Origin: Sphaerulina vaccinii
Lineage: Eukaryota > Ascomycota > Dothideomycetes > Mycosphaerellales > Mycosphaerellaceae
Reading direction: 5' to 3'
NCBI GenBank assembly: GCA_022570795.1
Contig: JAKUDP010000023.1
Coordinates: forward strand, 62,001-126,000
Length of the DNA stretch: 64,000 bases
A program made the position numbers and the translations under genes. How positions within the stretch are numbered: the first letter of the stretch is position 1; each line of letters begins with the position of its first letter. This document shows positions 11,585-23,713 of this stretch, piece after piece. The notes beneath the pieces were generated by a model. That model did no database searches. It saw only the letters and a list, made by a program, of their open reading frames with translations, and was not told where the DNA came from.

Positions 11585-14500
11585 CTCCTACTTAGGCTAG
11601 ATAGTTCTTCTACTCTATATTCTAGTACTTATATTCTATTCTAAATCTCGATAACTTATTAAGTATAGAAGAGCTATTTATATAAGCTAGAGTTATTTTA
11701 TAAACTCCTAGAATTAGGGACTATTCTTCGGCTTAGTTAACCTATCTACAACTATCTCTTTTATTAGAATATATACTACTACTATTTTCCTTTACTACTA
11801 AAGTCTCCTAATATTATTATAGGCTATATTAATATATTTTAATCTCTTATAGGTATAGGTATCTTTAACTAGGGTTAGAGATACTTAGTTATCCTCTATA
11901 ATCTAAATAGGTCTAAGTTTATTTACTATATTAGAGTTCGCTTTAATAAGTAGTTAAAAAGAATATTCTCCTACTAACTCTATATAGTCTATTTCCTTTA
12001 GAAGTACTATTAGAAATTAAAATTACTTAGTATATATATTTAGAGCTATATACTTAGCCTCTATAGTTAATATTACTATAGACTTCTACTTCTTACTTAT
12101 CTAAGATACTAGTACTCTATAGAGGAAGAAGATAGATTCTAGGATTAAAACTCTATCTACTTTATCTATTATATAGTTAGAGTCTAAATATCTAATAAGG
12201 CCTCTACTACCTCTTCTAAATATAAGTTCTAGGTCTAGGGACAATCTAAGGTATTTTACTAGTTTCTTTAGAGTATTTATATATTCTCTTATTAGGTTAG
12301 CTATATATAAGCTTAGTCTACTAAGAGCAAAAGTAATATCTAGTCTTGTTATAACTATCGGCTATATCTATATACCTATCTAGCTCTAGTACTTCTATTT
12401 AGTATATCTCTTATTAGATAGAATTGCTTTAGTAAGGCTTTTATAACTATCTATTAGTAAGAGAGTTAGATAGGTATTTTCCTTAGTTATATTTAGCTTT
12501 ATAAAGTTCTCTTAGATATAGTATTCTTAATTAAGCTTTAGAGTTTCTATAACTCTATCTCTTATTATTTTTATTTTAAGAATCTTTTCTAGCTTCTTTA
12601 GATTTTTAATTTTAAAGACTTTACTAAGCTATTCTTTAAACTAGAGAATATCCTTTAGCTCTAGTACTATAATAGGTATATTATCTATATAGGTTAGAAC
12701 TATAATTCTTCTTTCCCTATAGATAAGTAGATATAGGTCGATCTCTAATTAATCGAATTCTATCTATTCTAGCTTTGAGATATAGAGTTTATTCTAGTCT
12801 CTTACTACTTGCTTAAGTCTATAGAGACTCTTTAGGATCTTTAGAACCTAGTTTAGTAGAACCTCTACTTCTAGAGGTAGAATTATATAAATATCTTCTT
12901 TTAGAGAGCTCTCTATAAATATATTATTTATATCTATTTAGTATATCTCTAAGTTCTTCTTGCAAACAACTACTATAAATACCTTTAAAGTATTATACTT
13001 TATAGTTAGTATAAAAGTATCTTTAAAGTCTACTTTAAACTTCTAGAAGAACCCTCTAGTAACTAGTCTTACTTTAAACTTTTTAATAGCTCTACTAATT
13101 AATCTTTTTATATTAAAGACCTACCTAGATATTATAAGGTTTATACCCTTTAGTAGCATAACTAGCTTCTAGGTATAGTTACTATCTAAAGCTACTAGTT
13201 CTCTCTAGATTACTTCTTTCTATATATAGCTCTATTTAGAATTCTATATTACCTCTTTATAGGACTTTAGAATAGGGACCTCTTGCTTTAAAGTAATATT
13301 AGGTCCGAGTACTATAAATATAACCTTTTTAATTTCTACTAAAGTTTTCTAGATATAATTCTCTTCTTCTTTAATTAGGCTAAGAAATACTTTATAATAC
13401 TTTAGGTTAGGTATATTATCTTTCTTATTTCTCTACCTCTTTTAGAGGACCTACCTTATAACTATACTATAGGCTTTAGATTTAGGTCCTTCCCTTTTAT
13501 TAGAGATAGATTTCCTTTTCTTCTAGAATTATACCCTTACTTCTAGTAGATCTTATATAATATCTAGATATTTTCTAATATATATATTTCTACTAGTCTT
13601 TTAATAAACTTCGGTCGGCTAATTAGTCGGCTACTCTATTCTAATTTTTTCTTTCTAAAGCTATATACTCCTAGAGTTTTCTTTTTCTAAATCTATTTTC
13701 TAGTAATTCTTCTTATCCTTCGGTAGAGGTCTAAGCTATATAAATAGTAGTTAATATTTAGTCGGGCCTCTAGGGCCTAATAGACTTTAGAACTCTTCCT
13801 ACTTCTTTAGTTTCCTAACTAGTTTCCTAACTAGTATAATACTAGATTAGTTAAGCTTAGGAATATTTAACTCTAAATCTTCTTTTTTCTTATACTCAAA
13901 CTACTTAGTATTACTATAGGCTTTAATAGCCTCTATATTAGGCTCCTAGAAAAGCTATATTTTAATAGTATCTAGAATATAACTAATAAATATAGTATCT
14001 TTACTTCTATTTATTAGTTTATCTAATTATATTCTAGCTAGCTAGAACTTTAGGTTTATATATATAACTACTCTATAGCTCTAGACTCTAAAGTATAATA
14101 CTAGAGGTCTCTATTCTAAGAATACCTCCTCGGGTAAGATTTTAAATCTATTAATATCTAGCCTATTTGGAAAAGTATTCCTAATAATAATACTTACTTC
14201 TAGTACTTTAGGCTAGAACTTAATTAGTATATTAGATTCTTCTAGTATTGCCTTTACTCTTTCTTTAGAGGTCTAGATCGACTTTTTAATAACTCTATTC
14301 TAAATAGAGTTATATACTTTAGTAGTATAGAAAGAGATTCTATTCTCTCTTTTCTACTACTTTAGTATAGTAAGAAGCTCTCTAGCTCTATTACTCCTTA
14401 CTACTTAGAGAGAATTTCTAGATTAAAGCTCTACCTTCCTTTTCTATTAGTAGAGAGTAGGTAGTATATCTATTCTTAACTTTAGTAGAAAGGCCTACTT

Positions 14501-16819
14501 CTTTCTTAAAAAGTTATTAATAATTTTAAGCTACTACTTAAATTCTAATCTTAAGATAGGTAGGGGTCTATAGATATTAATAGATATAAGAGCTAGCTTT
14601 TAGGGCTTCTACTATATTTCTTTCTCTCTATACTACTTTATCTTTACTATTATATAAACTCTATATACTCTATACTCCTTTAGAATTAGTATTAGGCTTT
14701 TTAAATCTAAGACCTAGTAAAAGTTCTTTACTACCTTTTCTCTAAAATATATAAGCTTTTGATACTAGAGCTCCTACTAATCCTAGGTACTCTCTAATAT
14801 ATAGAAAGTATATGCTTTATCTATTAATTCCTATAAGAAGTATACTTGATTTCGGTCGAGCCTCTAGAGCCCGATAGACTTAGCTAGACTCTTATTAATC
14901 TCCTTAATAAATAGGACTCCTTCTAATATTCTTGTCTAGATAACTACTTTTCTAGAGGCTGAAATAAGTATGAATTTTAGTAGTTAAATACCGAACTACT
15001 TACTAAACTAACTCTATAAAATAAGATTAACTCTAAGACTAGGTATAAATAGAATATCTTTTAGTATAATCTATTTCCCTTTTCTTCCCTCTATAACTAC
15101 TTTCCTAATATATATAGCTATTAAGTAGCTACTACCGACCTTAATCTACTTCCTAGTCTAAAAAGGTTTTAGTTCTCTAAAGAGTAATTTTTAGTTAGTT
15201 ATATAGATAGAAGTATAAGAGTTAAGTAGCTATTCTAATAGCCTATATTTGCCTTTTATATCTATAGTTAAGTAGGCTACCTTATCTATATTCTTATTCT
15301 CTAATAGGGTCTAAGATGCTTCTAAAGTAGTTAGTAATTCTATATTTTCTTATACTATAAAAGCCTTCTTTAGGTACTTTTTACTTAAGTTAAATTTCTT
15401 CTTAAAGGATTATACTTTAAGTTTAAGTTTCTTTACTATTTCTTTAAGTTTATCTTTCTCTAGTAAAGATTCTCTTTTTTGTTTTAATAGAGAGTATCTT
15501 TTCTTAACTTAGTATTCTATCTTTAGTACTATAGTCTTAGTAGCCCTCTTTGCTCTCTTAAGTCTAGAGCAATTATTCTAGATATATAGTTCTCTATAGA
15601 GGAAATAAGCTAGTAGTCCCTAGGTACCTTTCTTAGCAAATATAGCTATCTCTCGGCCTATTATCTATTTCTATTTTTCTCTTAGAATTCTAAGAATATT
15701 CTAAAGCTTAAGATCCTACCTTAGATCTATACTATTTCTAATTATTAAGTAGGACTTAGATAGAGCTATAAGGAGTTACTATATCTTTCTATTTTTAGTC
15801 TTAATTTCTTTAAACTATAGGGAGATTACAACTACTCTTCTTATAATAGTACTTAGGCTCTACTATACTTTATTAATTATCTAGCTATCTTATATCTCGA
15901 ATATAGTATACTATTTAAGAAGGCTTCTTCCTATAGCTTAAAGCTTACTTTTATACCTCTTTTTAGCCTATTCCTAGAGCTCCTTTACTATCTTAATCTC
16001 CTATATTACTTTCTAATTATCTACTAATATATAAATATATATTTTATAGAGAGCTACTATATTATACTTCTTATAGGATGCTCTCTTAATAGAGCTATCT
16101 AGCGAGTCTAATAATATAGTTAATATATATTCTAAAGGAGTTAATACTAGAGTATCTAGTATAGTCTCTAATAGAACCTATTCTACTTACTTAGATATAA
16201 GATATATTCTTATTATTCTAAACTAGGACTTATAGTTCTTTCTTATTAGTATTAGTATAGCTACTCTCCTACTAAATCTACTTTCTTACTTTTAATCTAT
16301 TTTACCTAAAATATTAAAAAACTAAGCTTTAAAGAATTAATACTTTTATAAATAACTTAAATAGTAGTTTCTAGAGAGCTATATTCTTTATCTAAGACTC
16401 TCTTCCTTCTCTTCTAGATAAGCTTAGTATAGTTTCCTATACTTCCTACTTATCTATACTTATAGATAGACTTAAATAGTCTCTTCTTAGAAGAATATAT
16501 CTTTCTAAGATATTAGTAGTACTCTAGTATAGAGGTTAAGTCTTATCTATATAAGATAGTACTTTAGCCTCTAGCTTACTCTTTCCTTTTTATACTTTTT
16601 AAGCTCTACTCCTTAAGTATACCTTACTAGGTTCTTCTCTATCTTATCTACCTATAGAAATATCTAGAACTTGCTAGAATCTTCTATATTTTCTTAGTAG
16701 TATAGATAGGTATACCTTAAGTCTTCTAATACTTCTTTTATTACAAGTTCGTATCCTACTATTAGAAAAGGCTAACTATTACTATCTAATACTTCTTCTA
16801 TAAACCTAGGCTTATAACC

Positions 16820-17066
16820 TATCGAAATAGAATAATAATATATATACCTATAATATATAAAAAGGGTCTTAATATATAATAGAAGTAGAAGCGTTAGATA
16901 GGAACTAACTATATTAATTATATTAGTTAGTTATAGGTTATATCTCCTTCTAAGATATAGAGTATTAGATAAGCTATATAACCTACTATTATATAATATA
17001 TATTATATAATCTAATCTCTAAAGAAGTATCTCTTAGATAGTCTAACTAGACTATACTTTCTAATA
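16820..17066 (-). repeat. 5' LTR of element D (247 bp)
   Basis: It is preceded on the plus strand by the reverse complement of the primer-binding site (CCTAGGCTTATAACC) and followed by GATTA (17067-17071). Confidence 0.9.
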
Positions 17067-17259
17067 GATTATATAATATAAATTATATAATAGTAGGTTA
17101 TATAACTTATCTAATACTCTATATTTTAGAAAGGAATATAACCTATATCTAACTAATATAATTAATATAGTTAGTTTCTATCTAATACTTCTACTTCTAT
17201 TATATATTAAAACTTTTTTTATATATTATAAATATATATATTATTATTCTATTTTAATA
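17067..17259 (+). repeat. Right piece of the 3' LTR of element C
   Basis: This continues the LTR cut at 11337, starting with the duplicated GATTA and ending TTCTATTTTAATA (the TTCTATTTCGATA end of the family after RIP). It lies head-to-head with the minus-strand LTR of element D, so the two form a large inverted repeat. The following bases, AATAA (17260-17264), would be the right target duplication of element C. Confidence 0.75.
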
Positions 17260-19204
17260 AATAATAACTTTTTAAATTTACTAGTTTTATAAATATAGAA
17301 TATTAGTATATTAAAAAAACTTAAATATTAATACTATTACTATAATAGTATTTAGTATATTTTAAATTAATTTTTTATAAAAGTTTTAACTAGAAGTTCT
17401 AGCTCTAAACTATAAAAATACTAAAAATATTAAATAGAATTAAAAAGTATATTTTATTTAAAAATAATCTACTAGTTATATTTAAATATAAAAATTAAAT
17501 AATTCTAAACTCTAAATCTAGAATCTAATTTTTATATTATAAAATTAAAGCTACTTAGTATTTTAATAAAAAACTAAAAGTATATACTACTTCTAATAGT
17601 ATAACTAATATTCTAATATATACTCTAGAATTAAAAGCTCTTTTAAAAAAAATATAAGCTTTTATATAATTCTACTAGCTTTATAAATATAACTTTTATA
17701 TATTTAAAATAGAAATAATTATAGTAGAAGAAAAAGAAACTTTTATTATATTTATACTTAGAAGTCTCAATTATACTAATATTATAAAAGTTCTATTTAT
17801 ATTCTATAAAAATACTAAAAACCTATATTTAAGCCTTCTATTTAAGTATAAGTAGTATAATCTAGAAGAGTATTTATAAGATTCTATTCTAAATAATCTA
17901 CTTAGTAGCTTTATAAGCTAGAAATAGAAATATACTATTTTACTTAATTATAGCCTCTAGTAGAGTCTTCTTAGTATAGTTAATACTATAGCTACTATAT
18001 ATAATATTATAGATAGAATTTAGTAGACTATATAAGCTAGTCTACCTATCTTTAGCTACTTTAATATTAAGCTAGTAAATATTCTAGTTAGTAATAGTAG
18101 GACTTTACTTTTTACTAACTTCGGATAGTTAGTATTATATATAATTAGAACTAGTAACTATATACTTTCCGAATATTAGTTTAGCTAGGAAGCCGACCTT
18201 ATAGCGAGCTACGACGTATAGTCTATAGCTTGTATTCTAATTCAAGCTCTAATATTTATACGATTAGTAGCTTAGAGCACTAAGTAGCAAGGCAAGGAAG
18301 CAGTATATACCTTCTACTCGCAACGTAAGCACGAGACCGAGCATAACCAATCAGGAGCCTTCTGGATTCAGGCACATCATATTGTCGGATCGCCAAAGAC
18401 CTTACGCAAAGCCGTTGCGACAGAGCTGGATCTTCTTTCCACCCGCCGGCATCCTAAGACTAAAGACGTCGTGAAGCAGTTACGGCAAATGCTCTGTATT
18501 GACTCTACACGAAGACCAACTATGCAAGAATGCCTGGAAGTGTTTAGCTCGTCTGGACTAGGTCGAGATATATTTCGCATACCGGGTGATATTCAAGTGG
18601 AGCCAGAACTTGCAAACTGGTAGGCATCGCCTATCTCCTTGTGCCAAGCACACGGTTGACTTCCGAGTTAGGATTACATTCTTCACTACCGAAGGCCAAC
18701 GAGTAGCTGCACCCTGCCGAGTCCTGCTATACCGAACGCCCCAGTCAGGGCCAAGGGCACCTGAAGTCAACCTAACGCTAGAGTACGACGAACCATCAAC
18801 GCACTCTAGAACAGACATCAGTCAGTAGGATGCAATATGTTGGACTGCAGGCACTGACGGTCGCAGGGTCTGTCCAAGATGTGTGTTTCGCGTCCAGAGC
18901 TCTCTTCGACTTCATGTCTGGTCGAAAGTTCAGTCAAAGCTCAGACACCAGTCGAATCGGCGACACTATGCGATGCACTTTCGTCAACCTCTTTCGCGGC
19001 ATTACCCTACACTTCTTCACTCCCGCAAGTTACCTGGACTTCATGGCATTGATGTCTTACCAGATGACTCTACCGGATCCTCGCGAAGAGCATAACGCGA
19101 AAGCACTTAGCAACCGTTTCACATCATGCACAATCGAAGAGCACCGAGGCTTGGCACGGAGAAATTCAGAACATGTGCTTGTCAATGGTATCGTCCAGAT
19201 CTGA
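17260..19204 (+). pseudogene. RIP-damaged protein kinase pseudogene at the edge of the retrotransposon block
   Basis: Reading through the mutations gives eukaryotic kinase motifs in order: a Glu plus NIIKVL region (about 17.74-17.80 kb), a catalytic loop FNIKLVNILV (about 18.07-18.10 kb, from a DIKPANIL-type loop), NFG at 18117-18125 (from DFG), a Y-x-SEY activation-segment end, ASYDVWSIACIL (about 18.20-18.25 kb) and a subdomain-XI end CIDSTRRPTMQE (18495-18530). The Asp to Asn and Pro to Leu changes are those made by TpG to TpA and CpA to TpA. Damage is dense to about 18.24 kb and then fades; further on, composition is normal but stops and frame changes remain. An open stretch at 18830-19204 may be the C-terminal domain. 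Bases 17260-17680 are too altered to assign. Confidence 0.65.
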
Positions 19205-20138
19205 GAACTTCTCAGTCCTGAGGCATATCGCAAACGCTACGAGCATGTTGACTCGACAAGCGGTCCCGAAATGATCCAGCGTGCTCGTCCAGTGGCCGAC
19301 GAACCACCCTCTCATCTTCCAACAATACGCCCTAATACACAGGTCAGCAAGTACAAAATGGCAATGTTTGGAGTCGACAAAGCCACAGGCTTACGATGTT
19401 GTCTGATTGTAGACGGTGAGCCATCGATCACCCCAACCCTAAGTAAGCTCTGCTGATATCTCTTTGCTAGTCGGCACCAACAGCTATACTGTAGAAAGCA
19501 AAGCATCTACTTGCTCGCTAGAGTTCTTCGAAAAGAGCCAATCGCAGTTCCGATCTATCATCTATCAGGCACAAGACTCCGAGGACTATCCAAGCTTTCC
19601 TATGTCACCGGATGTTCTCGCCACGCAGATCAGGGACTCGGGCATGAGAATAATAATATGACGAGCGTATACTTACAGCTGGCGCAAGATCCAGGTAAGC
19701 AACACAATTCTCTGCTCCTAACAAGACCTACGTCTGACAGTCAAGCAGGTCATCATAAGGATCTCTTGAGGTTCATTCGCAGAGATCCCGGCCCACCGAT
19801 AAAACAAGTATGAGAGAGGCGCTTTGTTTGCATGATACCCAGTGCTTTTGACTATGCGAAGACGTAGACATACTATTCATTTGTAAGACATCATCTTGTA
19901 CAAGTACAATCTCATTGCTCGATCAAGATGAGGCTTGCAGCGCAGACGGGCATGCCAAGTGCTTCACCTATGCGGCGCAGGTTTTCCTTGCTCTTTCGAG
20001 GGTTTAGGCTGTCATACCAGGACGTATCGATGCCTACCAGGCTTCGCAGTCTTCTGCTAGCCAGAGGGAAGACGTCTTCTCGTGCCCATATCGTATACAC
20101 ATTTATCGCTCATATCGCTCCAATGGCCTCGAGACTTC
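19205..20138. other. Intergenic region with possible further kinase-pseudogene remnants
   Basis: Only short frames occur. The plus-strand stretch at 19464-19661 looks protein-like and may be the degraded 3' end of the kinase pseudogene, but I cannot assign it. The rest is probably the 3' flank of the M20 gene. Confidence 0.3.
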
Positions 20139-21539
20139 TCAGCTTCTCTGTCGTAACAACTCATCATAGTTCAGCACAGCCTTTCCCAAGACTAACGCAC
20201 TCTCAGCACAGTCTTCTTTGCTACTCCACTCCTTAGCAGAATGCGAAATGCCATCCTTCGCTCTAGCAAAGACCATCGCAGTCGGACAGACAAGAGTTGT
20301 CATTGTGCTATCATGCGCAGTAAGCGTATCAGCTCCAATACCACGATCACCACAAGCTCTCTTCACGCAGCCTGTGGCTTCTGGCCAGAACTTGCCAGGC
20401 TCAAGATGCATGATCCGATTTGTCGTCACTCCCAGTCCATGTTGAGCAGCACGTTGTTTTGCCATCTGTTCCACGTCTTTGTTCATAGAAGCCAATCGAG
20501 CTGATAAAGGATTCATCAGGCAAAAGACAATCTTAGTCCAGGACTGAATGTTGCAACAGCCGACTGGTCCAGACTGGATGTTGGTAACAGTAGTATACCC
20601 CTCGTAGTCAGATGCCAGCTTCTCGATATCGACAATCGTCTTACTCGCTCCCAGAAGACTGTCACGTCGCTTCTTCATTGGCAGAGTGTTCGCATGTCCA
20701 TCTTCACCAGTAAAGACAACTTCAAAAACAGAAATGCCCTGCCAACCTTCTACCCACCCCACTGACTTTCCAGCTTCCTCAAGTGTGGTCTGCTGTTCGA
20801 CGTGTATCTCAAAGTGAGCTGAGATAGGAAATTCCTCGAAAGTGTTTGGACCTGATCCCACATAGCCGATGTTATGCAAGGCAGCTCCAAGTGTCTCACC
20901 ACTCCCAATATTGGCTTTACTCTGGTGTGCAGCGTCATCGCTACTCGTGCCAGCATAGACGCATGAAGAGCCTAGAGGTGGAAAGAACCGAGCACCTTCC
21001 TCGTTCGTCCAATTGATCAAAGTAATTGGTGCGAAAGTTCGTACGTCTTGCTCCTTCATACTGCGGACTACTTCCAGTGCACCGATGACGCCGAGAGGGC
21101 CATCGAATCGTCCACCTGTGGCAACAGAGTCCAGGTGAGAGCCCATAGCGATAGGAGGTACATTGCCGTTACTTGAAGATTTGAAGGTGGCGAACTGCGA
21201 TCCAGTGCTGTTGACAGTGTATGTCGTTGCGCCTAGCGCTGTGACTTGAGACTTGAACCAATCTCTTGCCATCTTGTCATACTCTGTGCCACAAAGGCGG
21301 GACAGGCCACCAGCTTCTGTTGTGGCATTGGGTGCTGACCATTGTGCAGTGTGGTGTATATCCTGCCTTGATGACTGTGAGCATCGATGACGTGCAGTGA
21401 ACGGTTCTTGTGCTCACCATAGCCTATCGCCGTTGATGCTGAACGCTTTGGCAGCAGACGAATTGAGATCGCTGTATCCCCGTCTTCTGACATGACTGAC
21501 GCTTTTGATCGCTGTGCTCAGCGATCTTCGTGCTAGCAT
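20139..21539 (-). CDS. M20-family amidohydrolase (N-carbamoyl-amino-acid hydrolase / ureidopropionase / allantoate amidohydrolase type)
   Basis: Predicted CDS: complement of 20139-21366 joined to 21418-21539, 449 aa, with a 51-nt GT-AG intron at 21367-21417. The join restores NGDRLW-QDIHHTAQW, the usual N-terminus of the family. Metal-site motifs are present: GSHLDSVATGGRFDG (His and Asp), NEEGARF (Glu pair), HFEIHVEQ (His) and a late DGISHSAKEW His. These enzymes hydrolyse N-carbamoyl or ureido amides to amine, CO2 and ammonia in pyrimidine, purine or hydantoin breakdown. The exact substrate cannot be read from the sequence. The Arg/Ser-rich start (MLARRSLSTAIKSVSHVRRR) looks like a mitochondrial presequence. 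It is the first intact gene beside the RIP block and is divergent from the MFS gene. Confidence 0.85.
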
Positions 21540-22014
21540 GATGTTGGTCACAGCAACTGTATTGGCTTGCCAGCTGATGTGCTGACTGATCTACTTCTGC
21601 CGCAAACCTGGCAATTGTAGCAATACAGTATCCATACTCTACATGTTCGTCAAAATGTAGGCATGGTGATGTCGATGGCCTATCTGCCCCGGCGTGCTTG
21701 GTGTGGGTCTATCGTGGCCATGCAAGGATCAGGACCCAATCAGGCAATCCGCCATCCATGCAGTTACTGATAACCCAGGATGAAGCTCAACAACATGCAT
21801 CGCGAAGCCAGTGACAGCAAGCCGACATTTGACAGCCCAATATGATAGCCGCCGGCGCAAGTTATGCTTCCAGCTACCTGGTACTGCATGAAACGCATAT
21901 GCTTTGCCTATCAGCCTTCACATATGCAAGTCAACTTATTTCGTTCTTACAGTCCGCAGTCTGACTGCACTTCTCTTGCTCGACACTCTCGCACCTGCGA
22001 CGTACTCGATCACG
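21540..22014. promoter_or_regulatory. Divergent intergenic region between the M20 amidohydrolase and the MFS transporter
   Basis: This 475-bp stretch holds both upstream regions. The divergent layout would allow shared control. No confident binding site was recognised. Confidence 0.4.
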
Positions 22015-23713
22015 ATGGCGCCATACACAGCAGACGTGGTGCCAGGCACGGTTCATCTTGTCGATCTCGGCGATCACGAAAGTCATGGAAGACACCTTGG
22101 CACCAGACCAGATATCGTGCTAGTTCCTCAGCCAAGCAAAGATCCAGAAGATCCATTGAACTGGACACAGAAAAGGAAGTTTTGGTCATTGGCAATGGTT
22201 TTGGTCTACACTCTCGGCGTTGGTATCCCTACAACACTGCACTACTCCGTCATCGCAGACATTACCAGAGACACTGGCATATCGACAGCAGATCTGGTGC
22301 AAGGCAATGGAGTCATGTTCCTGTTCCTTGGCTGGGCCTGTCTGTTCTGGCAGGCTATTGCGACTGGATATGGCAGGAGAGGCATCTACCTGGTCTCTGT
22401 ACTGTCGACAGTTCCCATCATGGTATGGACGGCACATTCGAATTCCGCTGGATCATGGTATGCTCATCGAATTATCATTGGGATCTTCTGTGCGCCCATC
22501 GAAGCTTTGCCAGAAATATCCATCTCGGACGTCTTCTTCGCACATGACAGAGGGACATGGATGTCTACGTATGTCCTAACGCTCTTTGGATCGAACTTCA
22601 TCGCTCCCTTGATCGCTGGCTGGATGGATGATGGTATTGGTTGGAGACCAACAATGTATGCTGGTGCAATCATCGCATCCGTCGCGTTCGTCATCCTGTT
22701 CTTCGGCATGGAAGAAACGATGTACTTCCGCAACACAGTTGAAGGCGTTGAAGTGCAGACTCCAGCCGATAGTGATACAGATCTCACAAAAAGCATCGAG
22801 AAGAGTCCCGAGGTGCATTCTGCTACGGAAACCCCAAGCACGAAGTCCGAGAAAGAAGATGGAGGTCCTCAGACATTCCTTCAACCACGATCATATGTGG
22901 GGAAACTGGCCTGGTTCCGAAAACTGCCTGGCAGTCCATCCTGGAAGCAGATGTTCGTAATGATGTATCGACCTCTTCTGATCATCATCTACTTCCCGAA
23001 TGTTGCCTGGGCTGGCTTCATCTATGGTATCAACTTGTCCTGGTATAATGTGCTGAACGGTACAGCCAGTCCAGTGCTCAGCGCAGACCCTTACAACTGG
23101 CGAGCTGCTCTGATCGGATGCATCTATGTTGGTCCTCTGATCGGAGCAATCTTTGGCTGTCTGTGGTCTGGTCTGTTCTCCGATCGTGTAGCGCTGTACT
23201 TTGCAAGACGCAACAAGGGCATTCGAGAGCCTGAGCATCGACTGTATCCGTTGGCCATGGCTGGGGTATTCTCAGCAGCTGGTCTGTTCACATGGGGCGT
23301 AGGAGCTGCGCATGGAATCCACTGGAGCGGACTGGCGTTCGGCCTCGGCATGATGGTCTTCGGCGTGGTTGTGGGAGGTGGAATTGGTCTGTCGTATGCC
23401 ATTGATTGCTTCAAAGAGATCAGCCTCGAAAGTATGGCCAGTGTGATCATCATCCGCAACACCATCGGCTTTGCTTTCAGCTATGGAATCACCCCATGGT
23501 ATACAAGTAAGTCAAGCTCCGGTGCCGCTGCGAGTATAAATGCTGACTTTCGCGGCAGACATGGGTCTCCAGAACTGCTTCGTACTCGCGGGATTCTTGG
23601 CTTTGCTGTGTATGGGCACTTTTGTTCTGCTGTTGTGGAAGGGCAAGGATCTTCGGAGGAAATCCGCGAAGAGGTATTGGGAGTATGTCGAGTCCAGTAT
23701 CGGCAGTCACTAG
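22015..23713 (+). CDS. MFS transporter, DHA1/Hol1-like
   Basis: Predicted CDS: 22015-23506 joined to 23559-23713, 548 aa. The 52-nt intron has a GTAAGT donor and GGCAG acceptor and joins WYT to NMGLQNCF; without splicing the frame runs into unrelated sequence. The N-terminal DPEDPLNW motif, the segment PIEALPEISISDVFF followed by a His-Asp-Arg-Gly loop, and about 12 hydrophobic segments with a long central cytoplasmic loop (rich in Glu, Ser and Lys) fit the fungal Hol1-like drug:H+ antiporter group of the plasma membrane. The Met at 22015 is preferred over an in-frame upstream extension because homologous sequence begins there. Its stop overlaps that of the next gene on the other strand by 4 bp. 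Confidence 0.85.

Larger units (their letters stand above)
11338..17066 (-). mobile_element. Element D: full-length RIP-mutated Ty1/copia retrotransposon (5.73 kb)
   Basis: The element lies on the minus strand. Its LTRs are 11338-11584 and 16820-17066, 247 bp each, with 5-bp target duplications GATTA at 11333-11337 and 17067-17071. The primer-binding site is at about 16806-16819 on the minus strand and a purine tract is at 11585-11595. The pol order on the minus strand is integrase, reverse transcriptase (YIDN at about 12674-12692) and RNase H (about 12.0-12.2 kb). It inserted in opposite orientation into the 3' LTR of element C, a member of its own family. It is the least RIP-altered copy of that family here, keeping some CpG and GC-rich patches, so it is probably younger than C and E. 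Confidence 0.9.

Noticed and set aside
1..18240. Mitochondrial DNA insertion or centromere
   Set aside because: AT-richness comes from CpA/TpG loss within identifiable copia elements; no mitochondrial genes and no satellite array were seen.
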